A DNA stretch of 64,000 nucleotides from Aurantibacter sp034110465. Lineage in GTDB: Bacteria; Bacteroidota; Bacteroidia; Flavobacteriales; Flavobacteriaceae. The notes under the pieces are model-generated. The model worked only from the letters and a program-made list of their open reading frames with translations, did not search any database and was not told where the DNA came from. The position numbers and the translations under genes were made by a program. Shown piece after piece: positions 51,861 to 61,133 of the stretch (its first letter is position 1; each line of letters begins with the position of its first letter). The stretch lies in the NCBI GenBank assembly GCA_034110465.1, contig JAWUZD010000009.1:62001-126000 (forward strand), in the 5' to 3' direction.

Positions 51861-53003
51861 ATGAACATTTTATATTTAGCTACAAATCGAATTTATACTA
51901 ATAATACACAGCAATTATTTCCATTGGCTATTGCTAGTGTTGCTAAAGTAGTGTTTTATGGACCTGGATTTAACTCAGAAGAAATATTAGAAAGAGGTCT
52001 AAATGAATTTATATCTAAGTCTAGTGATAAATTTGATTTTATAATGACAGATGGTATGGTGTTTTTTTGGGATGAATCAAAAGGTACCAAGGCATTTAAC
52101 ATAAGCTATAATTATTTTTCATTAAATAGTTTAAGTAAGCATCTTAGAGATATGAAGGACTTCTTTATATCTTATGAAGATAAAAAAATGTTGTACACTA
52201 ACATAGATTTTTATAATGTCACAGAGGAAGAGGTTTCATTAATCAAAACGAGTAACACATATTTGATTTCTTGGGGAATTGAACTTTTAGATTATAAACG
52301 TAACTTGAAAGACTTAAAAAATGAGCTTTTCTTTGATAAGACAAATGATAATTGGATCAACTTTATTAAGGGTTATACTCATAAAATTATTTCATTACCA
52401 CATATAATAGCGGAAACAGAATTTACATTTCATCCCGTAGATAAAAGAAAATTTGATATAACAGTGCCAGGTGTAAATTATTATAATAGAAAGGTTATTA
52501 ATAAAATTATTAACAAAAATAAATTTAAGGTAAACAATAGGAATTCAGGTTATTATCAAAAATTAAACATCTTTTTATTAAGGCGATACACAACTAGATC
52601 AAATTTGAAAATTTTCAACCAAATTTTCAATAATACAATTGAAGATTCAAAAATAGCATACACTTGTGGTTCTGGGTTAGACTACTTAATTAGAAAGTTT
52701 TTTGAAATACCAGCAAAAGGAACTGTATTGTTTTGTAAACCGTTTAAAGGTTTTGAAGATATTGGGTTTGTTAATGGAGAGAATTGTATCGTTGTTAATC
52801 CAGATAATGTAAAAGAGAAAATTGATCTTTATCTTGATAATATTGATGAGCTAAATAGAATTTCAAAAAACTGTCAACAAATGGTCTTTAAGAACCATTC
52901 TTTTGTTGCTAGAGTTAATCAATTAGAAATCTCCCTTAAAGCAATTTTGAATAATGAATTTGCCGGCTCTTATTGGAATAAAGGAAAATATACTTTAAGA
53001 TGA
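51861..53003 (+). CDS. Probable glycosyltransferase (CgeB/GT-B-like)
   Basis: 380 residues, weakly conserved. The C-terminal third has the pattern of CgeB-like and GT1/4-like proteins: YLIRKFFEIPAKGTVLFCKP, FVNGENCIVVNPDNVKEKI, YLDNIDELNRISKNCQQM, and the final FKNHSFVARVNQLE. The N-terminus (MNILYLATNRIYTNN) is a Rossmann-like start. No DxD motif, consistent with GT-B. A glycosyl transfer in the polymer is likely, the donor unknown. It overlaps the flippase start by 4 bp (ATGA). Confidence 0.6.
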   Translation: MNILYLATNRIYTNNTQQLFPLAIASVAKVVFYGPGFNSEEILERGLNEFISKSSDKFDFIMTDGMVFFWDESKGTKAFNISYNYFSLNSLSKHLRDMKDFFISYEDKKMLYTNIDFYNVTEEEVSLIKTSNTYLISWGIELLDYKRNLKDLKNELFFDKTNDNWINFIKGYTHKIISLPHIIAETEFTFHPVDKRKFDITVPGVNYYNRKVINKIINKNKFKVNNRNSGYYQKLNIFLLRRYTTRSNLKIFNQIFNNTIEDSKIAYTCGSGLDYLIRKFFEIPAKGTVLFCKPFKGFEDIGFVNGENCIVVNPDNVKEKIDLYLDNIDELNRISKNCQQMVFKNHSFVARVNQLEISLKAILNNEFAGSYWNKGKYTLR

Positions 53004-54496
53004 GTTTAAGAATAAATATAATTTCTAATTATGTAGGAAATGTTTTTGCTGTAGTCATAAATTTTATTCTTGTTCCTATATATTTAAAATACCTTTCAAT
53101 AGAAGAATATGGTATTATTACTTTTTTTGCAACAATTACATCTGTATTTGTTATTTTGGATATGGGGCTTGGGTTAACCGTTAACAAGGAAGTGGCGAAG
53201 TCTTTGGCTATGAAGCAAGATTCTAAGAAAACAGCTAACGTTATAAGAACTTTTGAGTTATTATATTGGCTTGTAGCTGTGTTTATAGGCTCTATATTGT
53301 TCTTTTTTTCAGATTTAATTTCAGGTAAATGGTTAAATGTAGAAAATATATCTAGAGAGAAACTTTCTCTTGTTGTGTCTTTAATGGGTTTAGCTTTGGT
53401 ATTTAGATGGCCTATAAGTTTTTACAATAATGCACTTTCTGGTTTTCAGAAAATGATAAATTTAAATGTTATAAAAATAATTATTTGCATTATAAATATT
53501 TTAGGCGTGTTTGTTTTGTTAAGTTATTTCAATGCAAAAATTGAAGATCTATTTAAATTTCTTACTTTACTTTATTTAATTAATATTTTTTTGTTAGTAT
53601 TTAGTGTTTGGAAAACAACAAACTTGAGCTTTATAAAAGCAAAATTCAAAAAAGAAATATTAATTGATACCAGGAAATATATAGTAGGTATAGGGTTGTT
53701 CTCAATATTAGGAACACTTTTCACTCTTTTAGATAAATTAGTTATTTCAAAATTCTTCTTAGCATCAGAGTTAGGATACTACTCTTTAGTGAGTGCTATG
53801 TCTTTAGCCCTTTTACAATTAGTTTATCCAATTTCCTCTGCATTATTTCCAAAATTTGTAGAGAATTACACAAACAAAAAATTTGAAGATTGTTATTTGA
53901 TTTTTAAAAATGGTTATCAATTAGTGATCTTTTTAGTGTTTTCTTTTTCGTCATGCTTAATTATCTGTAAAGAACAAATTCTTTTAATTTGGACTCAAGA
54001 TGAAGCTGTTACTAGTCTAAGTTTACCTTATTTTAATCCAGTTTTAATAGGAACAGTTCTTTACTCTCTAAATGTTTTAATACTATCACTATATACAGCT
54101 TTAGGAAAAACAAAAATGTTAAATTATCTTTACGCAACTGTGTTTATTATTTATTCAACTCTACTTCTATTTTCGGCTTATAATAATAATATGTTATGGA
54201 TTGCATATTCATGGATTATTGCTAATTTTATCATATTAGTCGTTTCTTTTGTTTTAATTTCAAAGCTTTTGGGAGTAGAAAAAATTAAAACTTTTTTAGT
54301 TAAAGATGTTTTACTTTCGTTCATGTTTTTTTGTTCACTAGTAGTGCTTAGTTATTTTGTGAAACTAGAAACAAACTCATTTTTAGTTAATAGTATTACT
54401 ATTGTTGGAGTTTTAATAGTGTCCTTATTGATATATATGAGCTTTTCTTCTTATGTAAGAGGTGTTTTTAAAAATATTATTAAAAAATATGTTTAA
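53000..54496 (+). CDS. wzx: Polysaccharide flippase (Wzx family)
   Basis: 498 residues with about 14 hydrophobic segments. The N-terminal NYVGNVFAVVINFILVPIYL and the following YLSIEEYGIITFFATI, VFVILDMGLGLTVNKEVAKS match O-antigen Wzx proteins. It would flip the lipid-linked repeat made by this locus. It overlaps the upstream gene by 4 bp and the ligase-like gene by 8 bp. Distinct from the flippase at 2.8 kb. Confidence 0.88.
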   Translation: MSLRINIISNYVGNVFAVVINFILVPIYLKYLSIEEYGIITFFATITSVFVILDMGLGLTVNKEVAKSLAMKQDSKKTANVIRTFELLYWLVAVFIGSILFFFSDLISGKWLNVENISREKLSLVVSLMGLALVFRWPISFYNNALSGFQKMINLNVIKIIICIINILGVFVLLSYFNAKIEDLFKFLTLLYLINIFLLVFSVWKTTNLSFIKAKFKKEILIDTRKYIVGIGLFSILGTLFTLLDKLVISKFFLASELGYYSLVSAMSLALLQLVYPISSALFPKFVENYTNKKFEDCYLIFKNGYQLVIFLVFSFSSCLIICKEQILLIWTQDEAVTSLSLPYFNPVLIGTVLYSLNVLILSLYTALGKTKMLNYLYATVFIIYSTLLLFSAYNNNMLWIAYSWIIANFIILVVSFVLISKLLGVEKIKTFLVKDVLLSFMFFCSLVVLSYFVKLETNSFLVNSITIVGVLIVSLLIYMSFSSYVRGVFKNIIKKYV

Positions 54497-55661
54497 AGTT
54501 CTAAATGTAGATACCGTAAAAATTATTGGGTTTTGCTTATTTGTTTTCTTTATGGGTTTTGGGTTTGTAAACCTGACAAGTATTAGTTTGATTTTATTGA
54601 CGTTAGTTTCAATATATTCATTTTGGAAAATAAGGGTTGACTTGAAGGAAGATGATAAAAAAATTATTTTATTATTTTCAATTTTTTATCTAATAACAGT
54701 AGTTTATTCTGTTGTATTTTTAGAATTTGTATATATAGAAAGGCAAATATCGTTTGTTGTATTTCCAGTATTATGTTTATATTTCAATAGAGATTTACTT
54801 CAAAATAGTTTAGTGAGAAAAAAAATAATTTTCTTTTTCTCATTAGGGTTATTATTATATCCAATTTTTATAATAAGCTATTATTGGTTCTTGAAGATTC
54901 CTACAGAAACTGGTTTTGCTGTAGATGTTACTAGTCTTTATCAATTAAAGAGAATTGTATTTTCCACAAACATCTTTGATTTTAGATTCCATAATGTATA
55001 TTATTCAGGATATAGTTTATGTGCTATACTGTTTATCTGTTATGAGTATAAAATCAGGAACAATAAGTATTTATTAGCCCTGATTTTATTGCATACTTTC
55101 TTTATTTATTTATCTGCTTCCAGAATTTCTTATTTTTTAATAATTTTATTATTAGCGTATTATATATTGAGCGTCAATATTAGTAAGTTGAAAAAAACAT
55201 TGTTATTATTCTCACTTCTATTCTGCTTTTATTTTTTAATTCAATCTTATCCTTATTTATATCACAAGTTTGTTAAAACATTACCTTTAGCTTTTGAGAA
55301 CCGAATAATTATATGGAGTAATGCTTTAGAAGTTTTTCTAAATAATATATTTGGAAATGGTTATGTAAATTTTCATGAAAAACTTTACCAAAAAAATAAA
55401 TTACTAGTAATTAGTCCTAAAGTAAATGCTCATAACCAATACTTAGAATATTTTGGAGCCATAGGATTTATAGGTGGTAGTTACTTTATTTATGTAATGC
55501 TTTACTTCATTAAAAAGGCATTTATAAAAAAGAATAAAATTTTATTAATTTTTATACTCGTAATGTTAGTTAGTTTTTTTACTGAATCTTGGTTGTACAG
55601 ACATAAAGGAATTGTTTTTTTTATGTTTTTTATAACTTTCTTATGGAATAAAAAAGATTAA
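54489..55661 (+). CDS. O-antigen ligase/polymerase family protein (Wzy_C-like)
   Basis: 390 residues from the ATG at 54489 (an in-frame GTG lies 27 bp upstream). About 10 membrane segments and, near the C-terminus, the Wzy_C/WaaL motif region KVNAHNQYLEYFGAIGFIGG (HNxYLE). Proteins of this type polymerise repeats or ligate them to a lipid core; sequence alone does not tell which. First of three polymerase-like membrane proteins in the locus. It overlaps wzx by 8 bp. Confidence 0.78.
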   Translation: MFKVLNVDTVKIIGFCLFVFFMGFGFVNLTSISLILLTLVSIYSFWKIRVDLKEDDKKIILLFSIFYLITVVYSVVFLEFVYIERQISFVVFPVLCLYFNRDLLQNSLVRKKIIFFFSLGLLLYPIFIISYYWFLKIPTETGFAVDVTSLYQLKRIVFSTNIFDFRFHNVYYSGYSLCAILFICYEYKIRNNKYLLALILLHTFFIYLSASRISYFLIILLLAYYILSVNISKLKKTLLLFSLLFCFYFLIQSYPYLYHKFVKTLPLAFENRIIIWSNALEVFLNNIFGNGYVNFHEKLYQKNKLLVISPKVNAHNQYLEYFGAIGFIGGSYFIYVMLYFIKKAFIKKNKILLIFILVMLVSFFTESWLYRHKGIVFFMFFITFLWNKKD

Positions 55662-55699
55662 ATTACCTTTGTTACTAATATTAAATAAATAGTTCAGAA

Positions 55700-57511
55700 A
55701 TGTGTGGAATATACGGTTCAACCAAACTTTTTAGTGAGGAAATTGTTGATGAAAAATTGCAAATTGCAAATTTTAGAGGTCCAGACTTTTCTAAAAGTAT
55801 TTTTTATAAAAATAAAGTAGTTTTAGCTCATAATAGATTGAGTATTTTTGATTTAGACGCTAGGTCTCATCAGCCTTTTGAATATATGTTTGTATCCATA
55901 GTTTTTAATGGTGAAATATATAATTATTTAGATCTAAAAAAGCAATTAGAAAAGAAGCACTATAAATTTAACACTAATTCTGATACAGAGGTTGTGTGTG
56001 CAATGTATATAGAATATGGTGAAGCCTTTTTAGATCAACTTATTGGAATGTTTTCTTTTGTAATTTATGACAAGAACAACAATCAATTATTTGGAGCAAG
56101 AGATAGAATGGGGCAAAAACCTTTCTATTATTATATAAAGGATAGTCATTTTGAATTTGCATCTAATTTAAAACAAATATCCCACAAGAATAATTTAGAA
56201 CTTAACGATAAGACTTGTCTTAATTATTTTTATTTTGGATACTTTGTAGATCCCGAAACACCATATAAAGATGTTTATAAATTAGAACCAGGTAGTAAGT
56301 TTATTTATTCTTTAGAAGATAATTCTTTGGTAATATCTAAATATTGGGATCTAAATTCATTTAAAAATGAATCTAATTTAGATTATAGTTCAACTAAAAT
56401 AGAACTTAATAATTTATTAAAAAGTGCAGTTTCTACTAGATTAAAGGCAGATGTTCCTGTAGGATTATTTTTATCTGGAGGAATAGACTCATCATTAATA
56501 ACAGCATTAGCTAAAGAAAGTAAAGAGAATGTTAATACATATTCTATTAAATTTTTAGAGAAACAGTTTGACGAAAGTGATGATAGTAAAAAAATAGCAG
56601 CTCATTTAAAAACTAACCATCATACATTTGTTTGCGACTTAAATAAAGGTAAAGAGTTAATTAAAACATTTTATAAATTTTATGATGAGCCTTTTGCAGA
56701 TGTGTCTTCTATTCCATCTATGTTACTATCTAGTGAAGTAAGTAAAGATGTTACGGTAGCATTAACTGGCGATGGTGCAGACGAATTCTTTATGGGATAT
56801 TCCAGGTATAAGTGGATGGATCAAATTAAATCTGTTTATAAAGCGCCATATATCTTAAGAAAACCATTAAGTAAAATAGGGCAATCTATTCCTAATTATA
56901 AAATTAAGATGCTTTCAAAAGGTGTTGGTTATAAGAAAATTGAAGAATTATACTTTGGATTGATTTCTACGTTTAAAACAGAGTATTTAAATGCGCCTCA
57001 TTCATATGATATAGAAAATAAACTAACACCATTATTTAATGAATATGGTTTATTAAAAGCTTGTTCAGTATTTGATATGAATGTTTATTTGAATTCAGAT
57101 ATTAATACAAAAGTAGACAGAGCTTCAATGGCTTATTCCTTAGAAGCAAGATCTCCATTTATGGATCATAGAGTTGTGGAGTTTGCAATGAAAACACCAT
57201 CTGAATATAAATATAAAGAGAATACAACCAAGTTTATACTTAAAGACATATTAGAAGATTATGTCCCAAAAACGTTATTTGATAGGCCGAAAAAAGGTTT
57301 TGGAGTACCACTAGAATCTTGGTTGAAAAAAGATCTAAAAAATTTAGTTTTAGATTGTTATGAATATTTTAAAGAAATGAAACTTCATTATATAAATTAT
57401 AGTGTTTTTAATATGTATATTGAAGACTTTTATAATAATAAAGCGAACCATTCTGTAGAGATTTGGAAAATGGTTATGTTTGTGCTTTGGCTGCAAGAAA
57501 ATGAGAATTAG
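55700..57511 (+). CDS. Asparagine-synthase-like amidotransferase (second copy)
   Basis: 603 residues: Cys2 glutaminase (MCGIYGSTKLFSEE), FRGPDFS, VFNGEIYNYL, and the synthetase PPi loop FLSGGIDSSLITAL with TGDGADEFFMGYSRYKW. It differs clearly in length and loops from the copy at 48 kb. It likely amidates another residue or an amino-acid decoration (inference). There is a 38-bp gap before it and an 11-bp overlap with the next gene. Confidence 0.9.
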   Translation: MCGIYGSTKLFSEEIVDEKLQIANFRGPDFSKSIFYKNKVVLAHNRLSIFDLDARSHQPFEYMFVSIVFNGEIYNYLDLKKQLEKKHYKFNTNSDTEVVCAMYIEYGEAFLDQLIGMFSFVIYDKNNNQLFGARDRMGQKPFYYYIKDSHFEFASNLKQISHKNNLELNDKTCLNYFYFGYFVDPETPYKDVYKLEPGSKFIYSLEDNSLVISKYWDLNSFKNESNLDYSSTKIELNNLLKSAVSTRLKADVPVGLFLSGGIDSSLITALAKESKENVNTYSIKFLEKQFDESDDSKKIAAHLKTNHHTFVCDLNKGKELIKTFYKFYDEPFADVSSIPSMLLSSEVSKDVTVALTGDGADEFFMGYSRYKWMDQIKSVYKAPYILRKPLSKIGQSIPNYKIKMLSKGVGYKKIEELYFGLISTFKTEYLNAPHSYDIENKLTPLFNEYGLLKACSVFDMNVYLNSDINTKVDRASMAYSLEARSPFMDHRVVEFAMKTPSEYKYKENTTKFILKDILEDYVPKTLFDRPKKGFGVPLESWLKKDLKNLVLDCYEYFKEMKLHYINYSVFNMYIEDFYNNKANHSVEIWKMVMFVLWLQENEN

Positions 57512-58667
57512 TTTAGTTTCATTAGTAAGTTTTTTAGTGTTGTTTTTAGGTTCTTTAAGGAGTCTAAACTTTGCAGCTTTAGGTGGCGTTAGATGGTTTG
57601 TTATACTTTCTTTTTTAATATTAGTGCTTTTTTCTCCCTATTGTAAGATTGGAAAAAGTAATATTAAGTTTGTTATAACATTTTACATATTTTTCTTATT
57701 AAATGTGGTCATCTCCATATTAAGCTTCAAGGTAAAACCTCATTATTTTAGTTACATAGGTTTTATACTTTGTCCGGCATATTTTTTACTATTGGTGGGC
57801 TTTTATACGCATAGAGTAAAACTGTTAGTTAAGCATCTTAAAGTTGTTTTAGCAATTCATTTATTCTTTTTTTATTTACAATTGTTTACTTTTTTAATAT
57901 TTGATTACACTATAGATTTTATTGAGTTTATTACCCATGAACCTCAAAGAACAATAGGAGGGATTTTTACTAAGCATACTATTATTAGATCATCAGGATT
58001 ATTTAATGAACCTGCAAGTTATTCCATATTTGTAGTTTCTATGCTGTTGTGTTTGCTTTTTAACAATAAAAAAATAACATTCTTGATGTTAGTAGCTATT
58101 ATGTCTGTAGTACTATCCTTTAGTGCTTCTGGAATAATGTTTTTAGTAGTGTTAATTGTTTTAGTTTTTATTAAAAAATCATTTTTCATTAAAAATTTAT
58201 TAATAAAAATTTCAGTTGTAATAGTGGCCTTAGTAGGTATAAATATTTATTTTGGAGAAAAAAGAGTTTTTGAAGTGTTTACTTCGAAACTTCTTAATTT
58301 TCAGGATTCTACATCTTTTCAGTTTCGAATTGGTAAAATTTTTGATGTTTTTGGTGATCTTAATTTATATCAAAAATTATTTGGCCTGGGGTTTGGTAAT
58401 TTGTCTATAGGTTCAAATTTAGGGTCTTTTTTAAGTCAATTTCTTGTGCAGTCTGGTCTAGTTTTTTCTTTTTTGTTTATTTCGTTATTTTATATTATTG
58501 CTAAAAATTACAAACTACCTAAACGTATAATATTTATTGTAATTGTTTTAAGTTTGAGTACACAAGCAATTAACCATTTAATAACATGGTATTTTTTAGC
58601 ATCCTTACTAATTATTAGTTATAATAAGTTTTATGAGAATAGTACATTTAATAATGGGTTTAGGTAG
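57501..58667 (+). CDS. O-antigen polymerase-like membrane protein
   Basis: 388 residues from the ATG at 57501 (overlapping the previous stop by 11 bp). About 10-12 hydrophobic segments. The RSSGLFNEPASYSIFVVSML segment, near residue 170, is typical of Wzy-type polymerases (the G-L-F-NEP loop), with a C-terminal periplasmic-loop motif GFGNLSIGSNLGSFL. Poorly conserved family, so the call rests on topology and this motif. It overlaps the next glycosyltransferase by 35 bp. Confidence 0.72.
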   Translation: MRISLVSLVSFLVLFLGSLRSLNFAALGGVRWFVILSFLILVLFSPYCKIGKSNIKFVITFYIFFLLNVVISILSFKVKPHYFSYIGFILCPAYFLLLVGFYTHRVKLLVKHLKVVLAIHLFFFYLQLFTFLIFDYTIDFIEFITHEPQRTIGGIFTKHTIIRSSGLFNEPASYSIFVVSMLLCLLFNNKKITFLMLVAIMSVVLSFSASGIMFLVVLIVLVFIKKSFFIKNLLIKISVVIVALVGINIYFGEKRVFEVFTSKLLNFQDSTSFQFRIGKIFDVFGDLNLYQKLFGLGFGNLSIGSNLGSFLSQFLVQSGLVFSFLFISLFYIIAKNYKLPKRIIFIVIVLSLSTQAINHLITWYFLASLLIISYNKFYENSTFNNGFR

Positions 58668-59748
58668 TGGTGGCGCTGAAAATATGCTGTTAAAACTTAC
58701 AAAAGAACATTTAAAAGATAAAAGCATAAGGCAAATCGTGCTAATCTTTTCTAAAAATGAATTCTTACTCCCAAAATTTTTGGAAAGTAATATTGAAGTC
58801 AAAAATTTAGCATTAAAATCTCCTCTTTTAATATTTTTTAATTTAATTTCTGAATTATATAGATTTAAACCCGACGCTTTACAGTGTTGGATGTATCATG
58901 CCGAGTTTTTAGGAACTATCTCTAAACTTTTTTATTGGAGAAAAATGAAGCTGTTTTGGAATATTAGATGCTCTGAGTTAGACTGGAGTAAAAGGTCCGT
59001 TTTAAATAAAATAATTTTTAAATTTCTAACGAAGTTTTCTTATTTACCAAATGCTATTTTTTGCAACACTTCAAATGGTATCGATAATCATATTTTAGCA
59101 GGATATAAACCTTCAAAGCTCAAATTAATATATAATGGTTTCTCAGCTTTTAGTGAAAGTTATATAGATGAAAGTAAGGGTAGACTTTTTAATAGATTAA
59201 ATATACCTCTAAATTTTAAAAATATTGTTATGGTTGCTAGGCTTAATTACGTTAAAGATCATAAAACATTAATAGAAGCATTTAATCTTCTTTTAGAAGA
59301 TGAAAATTTTAAGGATACAAATTTAATTTTGATTGGGGATAACAGTAACAATACGATTAAAGACGAAATTATTTCCTCAAAAAATATAAAAAATATTTAT
59401 ATGTTAGGTAATATTGATAATGTTAGTAATATTACACGTTATTGTGACATAGGGGTTTTAACATCTCTACATGAAGGTTTTCCTAACGTAATAGGAGAAT
59501 ATATATTAGCGAATTTAATGGTTGTATCAACTAATGTCGGAGAAGTAAAAACCATTATAGCTCAGGAAGAGCCATTCTTAACGAATAAGAAAGATTGTAA
59601 ATCTTTAGCTAAGTACTTTAAAATAGCATTATCTTTAAGTAATGAAGAAAGGAATATAATTGCTACAAAAAATAAGGAAAAAGTAATTAATGAATTTCTA
59701 ATAGAAAAAATAGCTTCAAAATATCTTCAACTATATAAAGTAAGTTAA
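58633..59748 (+). CDS. Glycosyltransferase family 4
   Basis: 371 residues, GT-B fold. Start MRIVHLIMGLGSGGAENMLL (typical GT4: GGAE); the C-terminal donor site is MVARLNYVKDHKTLIEAF, then LTSLHEGFPNVIGEYILANL with the E-x7-E pair (EGFPNVIGE). Retaining transferase acting at the cytoplasmic membrane face. It begins 35 bp inside the upstream polymerase gene; the CDS start could also be the next Met (MGLGSGG), but the longer form suits the family. Confidence 0.9.
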   Translation: MRIVHLIMGLGSGGAENMLLKLTKEHLKDKSIRQIVLIFSKNEFLLPKFLESNIEVKNLALKSPLLIFFNLISELYRFKPDALQCWMYHAEFLGTISKLFYWRKMKLFWNIRCSELDWSKRSVLNKIIFKFLTKFSYLPNAIFCNTSNGIDNHILAGYKPSKLKLIYNGFSAFSESYIDESKGRLFNRLNIPLNFKNIVMVARLNYVKDHKTLIEAFNLLLEDENFKDTNLILIGDNSNNTIKDEIISSKNIKNIYMLGNIDNVSNITRYCDIGVLTSLHEGFPNVIGEYILANLMVVSTNVGEVKTIIAQEEPFLTNKKDCKSLAKYFKIALSLSNEERNIIATKNKEKVINEFLIEKIASKYLQLYKVS

Positions 59749-59750
59749 TT

Positions 59751-61133
59751 ATGTATAATCTTATTTTAAAAATCACACCTAATTTTTTTCATAATATAAT
59801 TATAACGGTTTATAATTATATTAATTATAGAAAAAGAAATGGGAAACATTATCCTGCTTTTAAAGAAGAGTTAAAGTCCTCTTTAGATTATAATGAATTA
59901 AAAAACATTCAGGAAATTGAATTGTTTAAATTTATTAAATTTGCATACAAAAACTCAAAATTTTACAAAGAATTATATAGTGGTGTTAATGTTGAATCAT
60001 TTAAATCTTTAGATGATTTGAGAAAATTACCAATTGTTAATAAAGAACAATTGAGAAAAAATATTAAGGATGTATATACTATAAAAAAGAAAAGCGCCAT
60101 TATTTCTAAAACTGGTGGGACAACCGGTAAACCTTTAGAGGTATATTATACAGAAGTAGATATGCAGAGAAGATTTGCATTTCTTGATTTGTTCAGGGAA
60201 GAATATGGGTATCATTTAGGAATTAAAACAGCTTGGTTTAGTGGAAAAAAAATTCTTAATAAAAAAAATGTTCAAAAGAAAATTTTTTGGAAGTATGATT
60301 TTTATCATAAGGTAAGATATTATTCTACGTTTCATTGTTCAGGTGAAAATCTTGGTTTTATTTTAAAAGATTTACAGAGTTTTAATCCTAAATATTTAGT
60401 TGGATTCCCTTCAAATATATATGATATAGCACTCTATGGTTTAAATAATAATATAGAATATACGGGTAGTGTGGAGGCTGTTTTTCCTACAGCTGAAACT
60501 ATAACTTCGCAAATGAAAGTGGTAATTGAAAAGTTTTTTAAGTGTAAAATGCATAATCAATATGCTTCTTCAGAAGGAGCTCCATTTATATTTGAATGTA
60601 ATTTCAATAACCTACATGTTGAGCTTAGAAGTGGTGTTTTTGAGGTTTTGGATAAAAATGATCAGCCAGCAAAAGATAAAGGTAGATTAATTATAACTTC
60701 TTTTTCTACTCACGGCACGCCATTAATAAGATATGACATTGGTGATGAAATTGTTTTTAATGAAAAAGTTGTTAATTGTAGTTGTGGTAATAAGAATCCT
60801 ACAATAAAAAGTATTAATGGTAGAATTAGCGACTTTATCTATTCTCCTTATACAGGCAAAATTAATCTTGGGAATATTTCAAATGCAACCAAAGGAGTTA
60901 AAGGTATTGTTAAATTTCAAATAGTACAAAATCATATAGATAGTATAGAAGTTTTCATTGAAAAAGATGAAACGTATACTCAAAAACAAGAGAAAATATT
61001 TTTGTTAAACCTATATGATAGGTTTGGAGAATTAATGAAAATTAATATTAAATATACTAAAATTATTGAGAAGGAAAAAAGCGGTAAATTTAGACTAGTT
61101 AAAAATAATATTTCAGATAGAATAACAGAATGA
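59751..61133 (+). CDS. CapK-like AMP-binding (phenylacetate-CoA-ligase-related) protein
   Basis: 460 residues, adenylate-forming family. ATP loop SKTGGTTGKPLEVYY (near 119-133), NQYASSEGAPFIFEC, SFSTHGTPLIRYDIGDEIVF (the YDxGD motif) and a small C-terminal lid. CapK homologues are common in capsule and O-antigen loci but their substrate is unknown; activation of an acid for attachment to a sugar is one idea (inference). Zinc-like CxCG (NCSCGNKNP) is near residue 344. It follows the GT by 2 bp and overlaps the next by 4 bp. Confidence 0.82.
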   Translation: MYNLILKITPNFFHNIIITVYNYINYRKRNGKHYPAFKEELKSSLDYNELKNIQEIELFKFIKFAYKNSKFYKELYSGVNVESFKSLDDLRKLPIVNKEQLRKNIKDVYTIKKKSAIISKTGGTTGKPLEVYYTEVDMQRRFAFLDLFREEYGYHLGIKTAWFSGKKILNKKNVQKKIFWKYDFYHKVRYYSTFHCSGENLGFILKDLQSFNPKYLVGFPSNIYDIALYGLNNNIEYTGSVEAVFPTAETITSQMKVVIEKFFKCKMHNQYASSEGAPFIFECNFNNLHVELRSGVFEVLDKNDQPAKDKGRLIITSFSTHGTPLIRYDIGDEIVFNEKVVNCSCGNKNPTIKSINGRISDFIYSPYTGKINLGNISNATKGVKGIVKFQIVQNHIDSIEVFIEKDETYTQKQEKIFLLNLYDRFGELMKINIKYTKIIEKEKSGKFRLVKNNISDRITE

